Below, piece after piece: positions 47,833 to 60,356 of a stretch of 64,000 nucleotides of DNA. The notes below the pieces were generated by a model. That model did not search any database. It was not told the origin of the DNA and saw nothing but the letters and a program-made list of their open reading frames with translations. The stretch lies in the NCBI RefSeq assembly GCF_036884655.1, contig NC_088344.1:33127001-33191000 (forward strand), written 5' to 3'. The stretch's first letter is position 1. The number at the start of each line of letters is the position of its first letter. This stretch comes from Musa acuminata AAA Group. Lineage: Eukaryota > Streptophyta > Magnoliopsida > Zingiberales > Musaceae. A program made the position numbers and the translations under genes.

Positions 47833-47867
<35 letters not shown>
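47833..47867. repeat. (ATC)n microsatellite
   Basis: About 12 ATC units. Confidence 0.95.
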
Positions 47868-48248
47868 TATATAGTGCAGAAATTGTAATTTACAAAGACA
47901 ATTCTGGCTTTTTTCTGTAAGATAATGGTTACCATGTGATTTCCCTAAATTCACACAACATGCCCTTTTACAGTGTGCACCATAATTTAATAATGATTAT
48001 GAGACAAATCTTTGTTGTGTGACCTTTTTGTGGTGCAGCATTAAAACATTTTTAAAATAGGTCAACAACATAACAATTATGAGACAAATCCTTATTGGTC
48101 ATTGATCTAAAATTTAAACTATTTCTCTGTGATAAGACTCCATGCCCTTTTATGGTGCACCATAATTCAATCATGAACATCATTTATATCCTCAATGTAA
48201 CAACATAATAGCATATTACCCACATGTATCTTAAATACTACTTCCATC

Positions 48249-51200
48249 CTAATAGCAATGAAAAAATGAGAAGTGCATACCAGATACCAACGTCAGAAAA
48301 GTAAAGGCAAAAGAATGTCTCCAAAACCATGGAAGATCTATTTCGAGGGAGCAGTGACGTCTGTGTTGCCATGCTCCTTCCAAAGTGTTTGTGTTCCTGG
48401 GTTGCAGATCAGAAAGCAAAATATCTACAGCAATAGCAGGATCTCCATTTATGCCCCTCACTTCAACTTTGATTTTTTGTGGTACAACATCCCAATCAAT
48501 CTGAATTGCGCCAAAATTTGGCTGAGCTGAAAAAATTCCACCAAAAATGCATCATTTTTTTTTTTATTGACAGCTGATTGCTTTAAGTGAGAATTATGAC
48601 ACTAATAATGAGAAAATAGAATAGGTCAAGTTATATTTGAGATTCATAAAATTTAATCTCCATGCAGCAGTCCCTACTACAATAACTTTTTTAGTTCAAA
48701 ACTGAAGTTTTAAATTGAATTACTATAATATGATGAACAAAATTATAGATTCATGAAACAACTTGTTCAATTAGCATGATGTTCAGTTTTCTTCTGAAAT
48801 AATTCATGAAAATGCACTCAAGATGAAAAAATTAAGTTACATAAAACAAACACCTACGTTCCAACCTATGGACCATATGAGGGTACAGTGCTCAATAACA
48901 ATTACATAAAGTCAAACCAAGCTATCAGTAAAAATGGTGCTTCCAACATTATCGTTGGCTGTCAGACCATATGTGCATGATTTGTATCGGCATTTCACTG
49001 AAGAAACTCTCATGGTAGTAGGCGTCAACCAAGCTATAGCTCTCACAGCAAAAGCAAAAAATGGAGGCACAACCTTCTCAATAGCCTGAGTAAGTCCACT
49101 TGAGGTTATGTCATACAGTGGATACTGCCCACCACAGTCATAACGGGTAATCTCTCCAAAATGAACATCACCACTTATAAAGAATATTCCACTTCTCTGC
49201 ATGATTAAAAACAACATCTCAGGTTAAAAAACTATTATTGAGCTCTGAAAGAGATAAATCCACATTTGTGTTTTTTTTATTTTTTTCAACTCAGAAAAGC
49301 AACAGAATTCCCTCGATTCTTATAAAATCATCACCTATTTTCTTTCCAACCAAATCATTTCTACTCTTCTCATTTAACAGAGTAGCAAGAACCTTTAAGT
49401 TAATTACATATTTCGAGATAAATATATGAATTATAATCAACAAACTTAAGATACTAAAACGAATTACTAATATATCATGTTGGGTCTTTGTCTATCTTTA
49501 TTTCTTGTCCCTTCTATATCCTTTTCACATCAAGAAGAACATAAACATGTTAATTCCTAACTAACTACCCTTTTAATTGTGTTGCATAATGTCTTAACAA
49601 TCTTACATGCATTACCTTGTATATTCTTTCCAATTTTTAATTACTGCAATATTTTTTCCAACCATTTTCATAACTTCTTTTGCTTATTCAGAATCCAAAG
49701 CTTCTATGCCAGGGTCTGATGAAATTGCAACTTTAGCTAGCAGGATAGAGAAGAGATTAGTAAATTATAGCATACTGAGAAACTCCGAAACTGTTTGGAT
49801 TATTGCATTTGTTCCATATGTTGGCATTTGCCGATGTAAAAGACCAGTATTTTACCACATCATAATACTTTTTTATATAATACAAAATGTAAATAACAAA
49901 GTGCAGGAAATCTAACAACCACTAATACAACAACTAATGCTGTATATGCAGCCACTAGCAAATTCTTTTGCTGCATCATCTACAGATTCTGGGATACAGG
50001 CAGCCACTCAATATGAATTATGCTAATCAGAACACTTGGAAAGCAGAAACAAAAGTCTTCTTAATGCAGAGATCAAGCTTGATGAATCACAACCAGTTAC
50101 ATTGCACCATGTTATCTACAATACCAAAGAACAGCATCCAGCAGTCTGACATGTCATAATAACCAATAGCAAACACGATATCACAACTTACAGAACAAGA
50201 TATCTTCAGAAGATAAAAGGTGACCTGCCTTGCTATCATGTATCAATTTATACAACCGCTCTCTCTCCTTTGGAAACCGTCCCCAGGACTCTGTATGAAA
50301 CAATGGGCCTGTAGTCGCAGAAAGATTTGATATTACCTGAACAAAGAAGTACTAGTGAAAACACAATAGAAAAAGAATGCTATGAGGTGTAAATACCATG
50401 TCAGAGCAAGGTCAAAGATAGATAGTAAGCCAAAAGTTGGAACCTTGCCAAAAAAAAAAAGAAGAAATTTAGTCTGTTCTTTGTTTCTCTGGCAGGTGGG
50501 TGGTCTGGTGGCTTAGGCAATTAAGTTGTATATACCAAGTTTTGCCTTTTCGGGTACCAAACCCGTTTCAGCAATCTACTGGAATGGTACGTACCAGTTT
50601 GTACTAGTGTATCGGCACATGGCATGCCAGTGCATACCAGTGTTTCGACGAGGAAGAAAAAGAGGGTGAAGAGGAAGGGGCAGTGGAGGAACAGAGGTGG
50701 AAAAGGAGAAAGGAAGAAGGAAGAAAAAGAAGAAAGAAGAGGAGGAGAAGAAGTACAGCAGCAACATACCTGTGAAGAAGCAGTACCATCGCAACGGCGA
50801 AGAGACAACGACAAGGAATGCGACATCGTACGTGAGAAGAGACCTCGCATTCACGAGCCCTAATTTCCCTTTTTGTTCTTTTTTTAATGCTAAAATGAAC
50901 TGGGGCTGACCACTTTTAATTTTTTTATTATTTTAATCGAACCACCTAAAACAGAGGAGGTTCACATATCAATCCATGCTCAGACCAGTACGTACCGCCC
51001 ATACCATATTGTTTCAGGTGGTACAACAATCATTGGTATATACCAGACCCTTCCTAGAATAGTGCTGGAAATCAAGCAGTGTATTTTTTTCGACCACTTA
51101 TAGCCAATTGTTCTTTATCCATACTGTCCTTTCTTGAAATTTGTGGATTAATGTAATACATCTTTCCCTAATTTTGCACACTAAGGTTATGAAAATTTTT

Positions 51201-54199
51201 GCATATGGATTTATGCAAAGTTGTTCGCAGCCATTCACTGTTACAAGTTTTAAATCATGTTTCCTGAGTTGTCATTTTCTGGATCATGAAAATTTTCTTT
51301 TACCATACTACAAGATTTTGATCATGCTATTGCAAGATACAGCTGCTCCCACCACAGGCATTTACTCTTTCCAACAATGGAGCAAATAGTTGATACTTTG
51401 TTCATTTTTAATAAATTAAGGACAAGTAACACATAAAAAAGATCTAGAATATCCTCTTTATCCATGGAAAACGGTTTTATACAACAGGCAGAATCAATCA
51501 AAATATTAGATACTAGTTTCATAATTTTATAGCAATAACTGAGTAGTGAAGAGGTTCCTAGTTTCTGGCAGTGGGCAACACCTTTTCAACCTTAAGACCT
51601 ATAGATCAAACATTGATAGGAGAATAATATTAAGTATGGAACATGATTGTAAGAAAAGCCATCTGGATACATATAACAATTATTGCATGTGCCAATCTAG
51701 AGTTATCTGCGTGAATTGCTCAAATGCATTTAATTGCAAAAAAAAATGTTGAAGCCCCACAACTATCTTCAAATTCAATATCCAAGGTTTATAAAAAAAA
51801 GGTAGTAGTGTAAAGAAATGCATAAATATCTAGTACCAGAATAGAAGATGCGATGATTGTAATTTCTGACTCGGGACCAGTCAATTCTTTCTCTAGCCAC
51901 TCCCACTGAGAATCGCCTAAAATAGTTCCATCACTGGACAGGGGGTCCCTGTGATATCTCGTATCCAAAAGAATAACCTGTAGTACAGCCAAATCTGTAT
52001 CTAAATTTCATAATTTTTTTAAATTTTTATCTTTTCATATTGCAACTTATACAAAAAAGAAAAACATGATGAGAAAGACAAACTATGAAATAGATTCATG
52101 TTTATAACATATTCAAGGTCCAAGAGCTACATGTTTGGGGTACTGGCCATTCAATTTGTTTGATAAAGTCCAAGAGAGTAACCAATAGATTGTCTTCAGC
52201 CAATATAAGTAAAAAAGAATGCCATGAGGCTTAAATTTTTATCATGTTAAACAATTAAATATGACATGATGAGCTTGGAAGGGAACCTTCAACAATAACA
52301 AAAATCCTTTGGCAAATTCCGAGGTTCATTAACATACCTTTACTTGTTTTCCCTTGGGACCATATAAATATGAGGTATAAACCCCAGCTTGTTGTCGGCT
52401 ACAAGAAAGAAGCCAAGGTATAAGTGTTGTCATATCAGGCTTTTGATAGGAGCAATCACCTAGATCAGAACCTTGCTGCTAGACAACAACATGTAAAGAC
52501 ATCTTACCAAGTTACATTTACATGAAAAATATAAAACAAAATTAATGGAGGACACAAAGGTAAGCACGTTTTTCTTACGACATTGTAATTCACATTCAGT
52601 AGATAGGACAAACAATTAAAATGCATTTAACTTTCTCCATTTTTCTGTGAACTATGTTTTGATATGTACATTTTAGGAGCATTAAAGAGATAATATGTGA
52701 CATAATATTGCTTCTTGATGTTGTGACTGATCAATGACCAACTCCAAACAACACTGGCAAGAGTGACAGATTTGTATCAGCTATTTGTGAGTGCTTACCG
52801 GGGACTATCATCAGCTTCATCCAGAAAATCTAAGAGGAGCCTCTGGCTTGTATTTTTCCCACTGAATTCTTTTCCTGCATCATTCAACCCATAATCATGG
52901 TCATCCCATGTGCCAATTACCTGCAATAGCTATAGATCTGGTGATATAGTGCAGCAACAAGACAGAAGGATGGATAATATTCTTACACACAGATAACAGA
53001 ATTAGAAATGCCAGTTGGCCCAGTTAAGTGCTGACCACTATGCAAGAGTTTCACCACTAGAAAACATGAAAATTTACATATCCAAATGCATCACAGACCT
53101 AATATCATCAGAAATTGATGCCTAGATTTTAACTATAATACCTTACCAGCTCATGCGACACAATGTAAATCTAAGAAAGTTCGTTAAAGAGGCTTATTCT
53201 ATTTTATTCTAAAATCCATTTTTAAGGTTCCTTTTTCGTAAGTATCCTTCCAAAATCTTAAAGCTATATTAAAGGAAGCTGTGATCATTTTTCTTGTTGA
53301 AGCAGAGATGCTTTCAAGCTTAGACTAACTCGAGTTCATGTGTATGCTGTAGAATTGCAGACATATTAGCATGCAAAATAAAGGTAGCACTATAATTAAA
53401 CGTACTAGAAAATCAATGATGACATAACAGAAAATGAGAATACCAACGAAGTAAATTCAGTTCGATAGGCAATGTTGCAAAGAAAGAAAAGTTCTTGATA
53501 TTATAGACACGGACCATCTAAACCTTTATACGAAATTGCATTTGTATTCATATTGCCATCTAAAGAGGGAATTCTTTACTATGGAAAATACTCAAATCTA
53601 ATAGAAAAAATGAATTGGAGCCTGCAAACGAAGCAGCAGGGTGTGAGGAATCCACCTGAGCCGTCTGTCTCAGCTTAGAGTAACCCGGATTGCTCTTAGC
53701 CAACTGGTACCTTCTCCGCATCTCCTGTTCCGTCGAGGGGAAGAATCTGGGCACGTTCTTCCACGGCCCGATGGTCCTCTCCTTTCCCAGCACCCTGAAG
53801 GGGCGCTTGTTGTCGCCATAAATGTTGTCCCCTAACCAAACGAAAACCTGGGGATCGAAGTCAACGATCGCATCCCAAATCGGCTGTCTTAAGACCGGCA
53901 ACCATAGCATCAACAATCAAGCGATCCATATAAGCCAAAAATAACTACATGCAGAAAAAGAAGGTAGTTTTGCGATCGCGGCGACCAGAGTCATCGATTC
54001 CCTAAGAAAAATCAGGTAGATATGGCACCTGCGGCGCACTCTGGTTGGAGCAGGAACCAAAGGCGATGCGCGAGACGACGGAGAGGGGAGACCGGTCACC
54101 ATGCGAAGATGAAGAAGCCAAACATAGGGCTACAAAGGCCACAAGGAGGAGTCGGTGGCAGGATTGCACGGAACACGAGCTACTCCCAGGTGCCGCCAT
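48249..54199 (-). CDS. PhoD-like phosphatase (calcineurin-like metallophosphoesterase)
   Basis: Putative secreted or membrane phosphodiesterase/alkaline phosphatase of the plant PhoD-like group. Exons in order: 54199-54029, 53883-53656, 52920-52799, 52398-52338, 51977-51837, 50336-50229, 49196-48968, 48526-48249. All join in frame to 445 residues. An ATG at 54223 would add eight residues. Signal peptide or anchor at about 10-33 ([13 protein letters not shown]). Metal-site motifs: GSCSNQ (48-53), WLGDNIYGD (73-81, GDN), WDDHDYG (138-144), LLDTRYHRD (197-205), [10 protein letters not shown] (283-292). The C-terminus ends with [16 protein letters not shown], a possible second membrane segment. 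All introns are GT-AG except intron 6, which begins GC (AAG/GCAGGT at 50228). Intron 5 (1.5 kb) carries a dispersed repeat. Divergent from the RPS15 gene. Confidence 0.93.
50520..51050. repeat. Fullest copy of the GTACC/GGTAC-rich repeat, in PhoD-like intron 5
   Basis: About 530 bases. Left part: CGGGTACCAAACCCG and GGAATGGTACGTACCAG. Then a 120-base purine-rich run (about 50650-50760, G/A only for long stretches), then GACATCGTACGTGAGAAGAG and GAGCCCTAATTTCCC. The right part has CAGACCAGTACGTACCGCCC and GGTATATACCAG. The ends are roughly complementary. There is no real ORF, although the purine run opens long frames in several phases. Confidence 0.7.
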
Positions 54200-54223
54200 C
54201 CTGACGACGAAGAACCAAAGCAT

Positions 54224-55289
54224 AAGTGTGCTCTCGACTTGACGAATAGAGAGAAAAGGACGAGGAAGAAAGAGTTCGACTTCCCTCTGGAGAGAACGAA
54301 GAAGGGCTTCCCTTTCTATAAACTATAGTTAATGATAACTAACCCCGCACGAGCCACGTCAGCAAGATTTAGACTAGCCAATCGATCGATTTCGTTCGTT
54401 GATCGACTCAAAATTGATCGATTTGGTTGATTGATCGATACGTCTTGGTCGGCCGCTGATACGCCACCCAACGACTGACGGCATTTGATCCAATCTCGCA
54501 TGCGACGTGGTCGAACCGGACCCGTTCGTTTATTTATTTGGAAACTGCGCTTGGCATAAATTAATTTGCACCACTATTAGTGCTACCCGCTTAACTACCT
54601 GCCAAGTGACTGCCGGAAATCGTCGAGACACGTGGGCGGCTGACCAGGGCGGCGCGGTAGACGTCACGGGTGCGTGGAGGAAAGTTCTTATTCATGATTA
54701 GACTATGTGCTATGCGAAATTCGTTAAATTTTCACTTTTGCCCTTGCGGTGTCAAGGATTCGATTCGGATGTGAGTTCGACCCGACCCGATCAATCTTGA
54801 ATTCAACCTGGCACAAACTATATATAAATATAAATATAAATATATATGCATTTAAAATGTTATTCTTCTTCTTATTACATTTCTAATTCTAACCCAATAG
54901 AGGGATTTGCAGAACAACAACTGAACTCAATTCTAGCATGTTATATCAATCAAAACAATTCCCTTTCAATTCAATTGAGACATAAGAGTTATGCTTGCTG
55001 TGGGACAGAAACAAGAGGCCGGCCCAGTTAGAGGTAAAAGAACCGGGCTTTTAGGCCGCCTTTTAAAGACCAGTGGGCCGATGGTTAAAAGACTATATTA
55101 ACCTCAATGTGTCACGAAAGGTTTAGGGGTAAGGTGGTAAATGCAGATTAGACAACACAGGTTCACGCACCTATAAATTGGAGGCCCGCTTTCTGATTGC
55201 GACAACCCTAATCTTGGTGTTTGTTACGCTGCATCTGACGACCGCCGCAAACCCTAATACGTCTCGGAGAGGAGAAGAACTCGGTGGCA
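54224..55289. promoter_or_regulatory. Shared divergent promoter region, PhoD-like and RPS15 genes
   Basis: About 1.1 kb between two divergent starts. Near 54380-54440 there are several ATCGATCGAT/TTGATCGAT blocks. The RPS15 side holds site II elements and telo boxes (listed separately). No coding region is supported; the frame at 55178 lacks a credible start. Confidence 0.5.
55021..55257 (+). promoter_or_regulatory. Ribosomal-protein promoter elements (site II, TATA, telo box)
   Basis: GGCCCA at 55021-55026 and TGGGCC at 55074-55079 are site II (TGGGCY) elements on opposite strands. TATAAAT lies at 55172-55178. The leader contains AACCCTAA (55204-55211) and AAACCCTAA (55249-55257), the telo box. 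Site II plus telo box is a known signature of plant ribosomal protein and other translation genes, bound by TCP and Myb/Pur-alpha type factors. Confidence 0.7.
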
Positions 55290-57934
55290 ATGGTTACTAC
55301 GAATGCCTTCGTTTTGAATCTTTAGATTTTTCTTCTGTTGGGTCGATGGGTTCTGTGATATTTTGCGATCGATCGATCGGTCGATCTCTTTGATGCGGTT
55401 GATGATTTCGTTCTCTTTCATCGTGGGTGACGAGCAGGCGGATGCTTCGGACGCGGTGGATGTGGGAGGGGCACAGCCGAAGAAGAGGACATTCAGGAAG
55501 TTCTCCTACCGCGGCGTCGACCTCGATCAGCTCCTCGACATGGGCCTCGATGAACTCGTCAAGCTCTTCGATGCTCGTGCTCGCAGAAGGTTTAGATATC
55601 TCTCTTTTGAGTCTCTTGTTCCGTTTTTGGATGTATTGATGTGCTTGTATCGTCTAATGGTGGGTGGATGCGTGCAGGTTCCAAAGAGGGCTGAAGAGGA
55701 AGCCCATGGCTCTGATCAAGAAGCTTCGTAAGGCGGTATGATGCCAGCTTTTGTGTTGACTAATTAGCTTCGTTTTCGGTCGTAGGATGCCAGCACATTT
55801 TGTCATGTGATTTTGCTAGCCTTTTTGTTACCAGTCTCTTGTTCTGTGTTGCTGGTCTGATTTAGGATTGCGGGGATAAATATATACACGCCTTGTTTGG
55901 TGCAGTTTTATGTTGCTTCTCTTGTTTTGTTGTCTGTTAAAGTAGAAATCCGAAGTAGAAAGTAGCTTTATCTTTTCTTATTTAAAAAATCCTACAAAAT
56001 TGATAGAAGGGTCTCTCTACAATATTGAACATTTTCCAACATATTTGTAAGAAATATCCATATGCAATATTGAAACAAATAGGGCACGAGAGACAATGGA
56101 TGATTTGTGATAAATGCACCTCATGACAAATTGCACCACCAACGAACCACAATATATACACCATGGAAGTTGTGATCGGACTGCTGTCATTGGTTTTGGA
56201 AACAATCTGCATGGATGAACAATGGAAAGTGATATCAATGTTGATTTTTTATAGGTATTTACAAAGATACCATGGGATACTAAATATTACAACCGGATGT
56301 TATAAATTAGTGTTAATGTTTTAGATCTACTGTTCGACATGAAGGAAAATAGTAAGTAGATATTACTTTTCAATTAGAGTGGGGTGATAATAAGTGGGAT
56401 TTACTGTTTTCTTAGATCACAATAAGAGAGTAATAGTTTTGTAAGAAATTTTCAGGATCTGTTATGCTTTGTGGTCAGAACATTCGGCTGCTAGAAAGTA
56501 ACATATCCACCTAGTGAAAATTGCTCAGATGAAAGTTTTGATATAAAGCTGTGGGTTTTTAGAGATTTTAAAGTAATGGATGTTTATTTAAGATTTTACT
56601 TGCAAAAAAATTATAGTTCTGAAACATAGGAACATTATCAATCTTGGATAAATTTGGGGAAAACCAATCAAGGTTACTTGGTTGTTTCCAAAGAAGATGT
56701 TTTAATGCATTCGAAGCATGTTATTTGATTATTTGGATATGATTAAGCTCAAGCCATATCCCTATTTATTTCTGGAAACTTAAAAGACGTATTTTTGGAC
56801 ACAAACGTTTGAAAGAACACATTTCTGTGATATTACCGTAAAACATTAACAAACAGATTCGTTGTTACCTAGTACTTGATTGTCACTAGTATAGTGTTTG
56901 CTGCATTGAGTTTGAAATGTAATTAGTCAGGCAAGAATATTATGAAGGGAATCCTTGGAGGGGAAATAAGATCTGCTTAGTCACTGATATGATGTATATA
57001 ATGTGAAGGTTTTCTGCGAAGTAGAATTATTGCATGATAGATATCTACTAAATTTTCCTGCACACCTAGAAAATATATGTGCTTAATATATGGGCAGTTC
57101 TTTGTACTATAGAAATCAAATATACTTTCATATAGGAAATTTTAAAGAATGAACAGAACACCATCAAAATGAGTTAGTTTAATCCTGATGTGAGGTGAAT
57201 GCATATGAAAAGGACATTTGATGTATCAGAGCCAACTCTTTGATCTTTGGAACTTTTGGGATCCATATGAGCTCGCTCTTTCATGTAGTAAGTCATATCC
57301 GGTCATTGTCATCTGCAAATTGCAAAGCAAAATTAGCCAACTTGACCATAGTTGTCATTCATTTGTCTTTCTTTTTGCAAATAGAACCCTGTGATTGTTC
57401 ATATATTTCTTTTTGTATTTGTCTTTCCTCACATTCTCTTATTTGTTACGATTTAAAAATTTGCAGAAGCGTGATGCTCCCCCTGGTGAAAAACCTGAGC
57501 CTGTGAGGACCCATCTAAGAAACATGATAATAGTCCCGGAGATGATTGGGAGCATCATTGGTGTCTACAATGGCAAAACCTTCAACCAGGTTGAAATCAA
57601 GGTAACTTCTTTGTTCCGACACGGTGGGAACACTTTTGAGACATGTTTGTCTTGTATGTTTGACATATCATTGTTCTGCTGGACCCAATAGTATCATGTG
57701 ATATATCAAAGACCTTTTTGGTGATTTAACTTCAAATTGTGATATATCAAAGATGCTGGTTGTTCAGGAGGGTCTATTCCCGCAATTAAATGAATGTGTT
57801 TTCGTCTTTCTTGCCTGCAGCCTGAGATGATTGGTCATTACTTGGCGGAGTTCTCCATCTCATATAAGCCCGTGAAGCATGGAAGGCCCGGCATTGGTGC
57901 CACTCACTCTTCCAGGTTCATACCCCTCAAGTGA
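55290..57934 (+). CDS. RPS15: Cytosolic 40S ribosomal protein uS19 (RPS15)
   Basis: Component of the small ribosomal subunit head. Exons: 55290-55292 (ATG only), 55438-55589, 55678-55735, 57467-57601, 57821-57934, all GT-AG, giving 153 residues, the family's normal length. It begins [12 protein letters not shown] and continues with [75 protein letters not shown] and the invariant terminus [14 protein letters not shown]. The part after the first 50 residues is almost identical to other plant uS19, so the gene is surely functional. Intron 3 (1731 bases) is AT-rich with no other gene seen. The upstream elements fit coordinated ribosomal-protein expression. Confidence 0.97.
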
Positions 57935-58778
57935 TCGAGGATGGGGAGAAGGTTTCTACTCGTATTAGGGGGTTCTTATTAGTTACTGCAGCTTCTAGTA
58001 TATGATGTTTCAGAGATTTATTATTTGGTCATGTCATGCTCTGTTAGGGACCCGAGAGGGAAGAAGTAACTACGTTTTGTACCAGGGTTTTTATACGATT
58101 TTGTTTGCCAGTATCCAGCTTCCTCGATTAACAGTCAGTTATGAATTTTGTCAGATATGGAAAGGCCTTTTTGGACTGATGTTTTTTGTTGCATGTGTTG
58201 GCTTCCAGACAGTTGGATCCAAGATGGCGAAATTGCTCGTTAAATACCCTTTCCAATATTAACTTTAGATCTGACGTTTAGGTTGATGAATCGTCTCTGA
58301 TAACAGCGCAACCTTAAGCAAGCAGAGTCGGGCATGTGAAGCAAAGCTGCTGCAACCTTTTAATCAAACATGACATCAGAACTCTCGAGAGTCGTAGGAC
58401 ATGAGTGAGTCTTGTATTGAAGAAATCGATAGGATGGTCCGAGAAGTAGGAAAGCAATTCAGTGTCATCGTGAGCTGCAGATTTCTTCTACGGTTAGCAT
58501 TCCTGAAAACAACAGCTACATCTCATAAATAGCATATAGCCCACAAGAGAGTTCTATACAACAATCACCAGGACTAGTGTCTTAATCATCACAGGCTAAG
58601 ACCTATAGCTACAGGATCGGAATCAGAAGTAGAATTCACCGATCACCACCATAGCCCTGCACTATCAGTAACTAATCGCCATGCAGAGTCAACAGAGAAC
58701 ATATTCCATGCCAGCCCTAACAGGTTCATGACTACCAAGTTTGATCGTCCCTCCCTAACTAGCAAGGAAGTAGGTCAG
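57935..58778. other. Convergent 3' ends of RPS15 and the At1g76660-like gene
   Basis: 844 bases between two stop codons on opposite strands. Probably both 3' UTRs and little spacer. The frame at 58002-58262 is not credible. Confidence 0.6.
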
Positions 58779-60356
58779 CTAAGGCAATGTGTTCCGCCAG
58801 GCCAGTTGGGCATTGGCTTCTCTCAAGCTTCTTGCCCTTCGATAATCAATTTCTGCATCTGAGAACGACTGTCTCGGCTGAGCTCGCTTGCCGAGCCGGT
58901 GGTCCGAGGCCCTTGAGTCACTGTCCTCGCCACCATCTGTGTCAGGGTTAGCATCAGCTACAGCAGAGGTGTCTTCAGACTGAATATTTGGTTCCGCACC
59001 TGGAGAGTATAAAAGACAAGGGCTTATATGATATACAAAAGAAAATAACTCATCTGATGCTGTATGATCCAGACAGCAGTGTTTCCCTTTGGGTCAATTT
59101 TCAGTAACAGAAGAAACTTGTATTATTGATTGCGGAAATGCAAGCATGGTGGAAAGGTTACCTGCATGCATGTTGTTCTGATCAGATTTGCCATCAACTG
59201 CAACTGCATGATGAACTGCCATTTGCTTTGGACTAACAGGATTCAGCAAATCGGACACCTTTTTCCCTTTGTCATCAAACTCAATAGCAGAGTACTGCTC
59301 CATTCCAGTTTTACCATTTGCTAATGGAGTGATGGTAAAGGACACATCAACAGGATCAGATAGCTCCACGTAGTTCTGGGTAGTGATGATCTCATCTGCA
59401 CTAAATCCAAAGGATGCTCTGTAGGCTTCAATCTCTTCCACGTCCTGTTTGCAAGTTTTATTATGTCTAATTCCACCATTGGAGTAGACATCTGCTTCCC
59501 GGGAAATACTAAGCCTCCCTCCAGCATGAGGATACGATTGTTGTGCCTGGTCCAAATGAAACTGCGCAGATGTTGCAGAGTAAAAGAAGCTGGAATCAGG
59601 ACACATAATGAAATTCCTGGTTGTAGACGAATTCAGCCCAAACAGCTTTGATGCCCCACTCCTGGAACAGGGAGAGTCCTGTGCAGATGCAGAAGCATCC
59701 CACTGTGCAGGAGTATCCTGCTCAGGAAAAGGTGAAGATAGCCCAGTTCTCGGGGTTCCTGAGGCAGGTGATATAAGGCTACTAGAAGGACTGCCAGGAT
59801 AAAGTGGATAAGTTGCCTGGAGATCACTTCCGACCCCATAACTTGATGACAAATAATGCACTCCATTCTCTTTCCCAGCACCTTTAAGATCCAGTGATGA
59901 TGACAGAAAACGAGCAAAAGGCACATCCGGGGATGAGGGAGTTGTAAGGTGAGCAAGCTCAGGTGGAGGGGTTAGCGGAGCGGTTGATGGTTCGGTAGTA
60001 AAGGTAGAGAACACAGGTGGTGAGACCAATTGAGTCTCATGAGCATATGGCCCGGTTGCATACATGGTTGATGATGGTCCTCCAGGGGAGTTTGCTGATA
60101 TTGACAAGAAACAATTGGGTGATTGAGCTGTCGATGGGAGTGCAGAGTTTGTAAAAGATGCTGGAGATGAAGGTGGAGCAAGAATGGATAGGTTCAGTGT
60201 TGTATTTTCATTAGAAATTCCAGCAGATTGGGGCCCATTTGCACGACTGCTCGATGCATTTCCATCTGGAATGCGGGATGCTGGAACAATTCGTTTCCCT
60301 CTCTTTTGTGATCCAAAACAGGACAGCCCACCAAAGCAGCCTCCCCATCTACTCCG
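58779..60356 (-). CDS. At1g76660-like Ser/Pro-rich protein of unknown function (5' exon missing)
   Basis: Two exons seen: 60356-59162 and 58999-58779, joined in frame across a GT-AG intron (Gly split). They give 471 residues; the first exon, which in the Arabidopsis relative encodes about 30 residues, was not found in the remaining 3.6 kb and may lie beyond the window. Upstream of 60356 there is a good acceptor (TTTTTGTGCCAG). Conserved blocks: RWGGCFGGLSCFGSQKRGKR, ASRIPDGNASSS, APPSSPASFTNSALPSTAQS, MYATGPYAHETQLVSPPVFS, EPSTAPLTPPPELAHL, EIEAYRASFGFSADEIITTQ, and at the end DAEIDYRRARSLREANAQ. No enzyme or DNA-binding domain is visible. The family is often labelled hydroxyproline-rich glycoprotein, but there is no repeated extensin motif and no signal peptide in the visible part, so an intracellular, largely disordered protein is more likely. 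Confidence 0.9.

Larger units (their letters stand above)
45073..48248. other. Intergenic region with tandem repeat, (AT)n and dispersed repeat
   Basis: No supported gene. Contains a 50-bp tandem duplication (46263-46362), a copy of the GTACC-rich repeat (47225-47600) with two (AT)n tracts inside it, and an (ATC)n tract (47833-47867). Confidence 0.55.

Noticed and set aside
50604..50909. Lys/Glu-rich and Phe/Leu-rich frames
   Set aside because: Caused by the purine-rich part of a dispersed repeat inside the PhoD-like intron.
55178..55393. Frame with a signal-peptide-like start (MEARFLIATTLILVF)
   Set aside because: It begins at a non-ATG codon, overlaps the RPS15 leader and first intron, and carries no domain.
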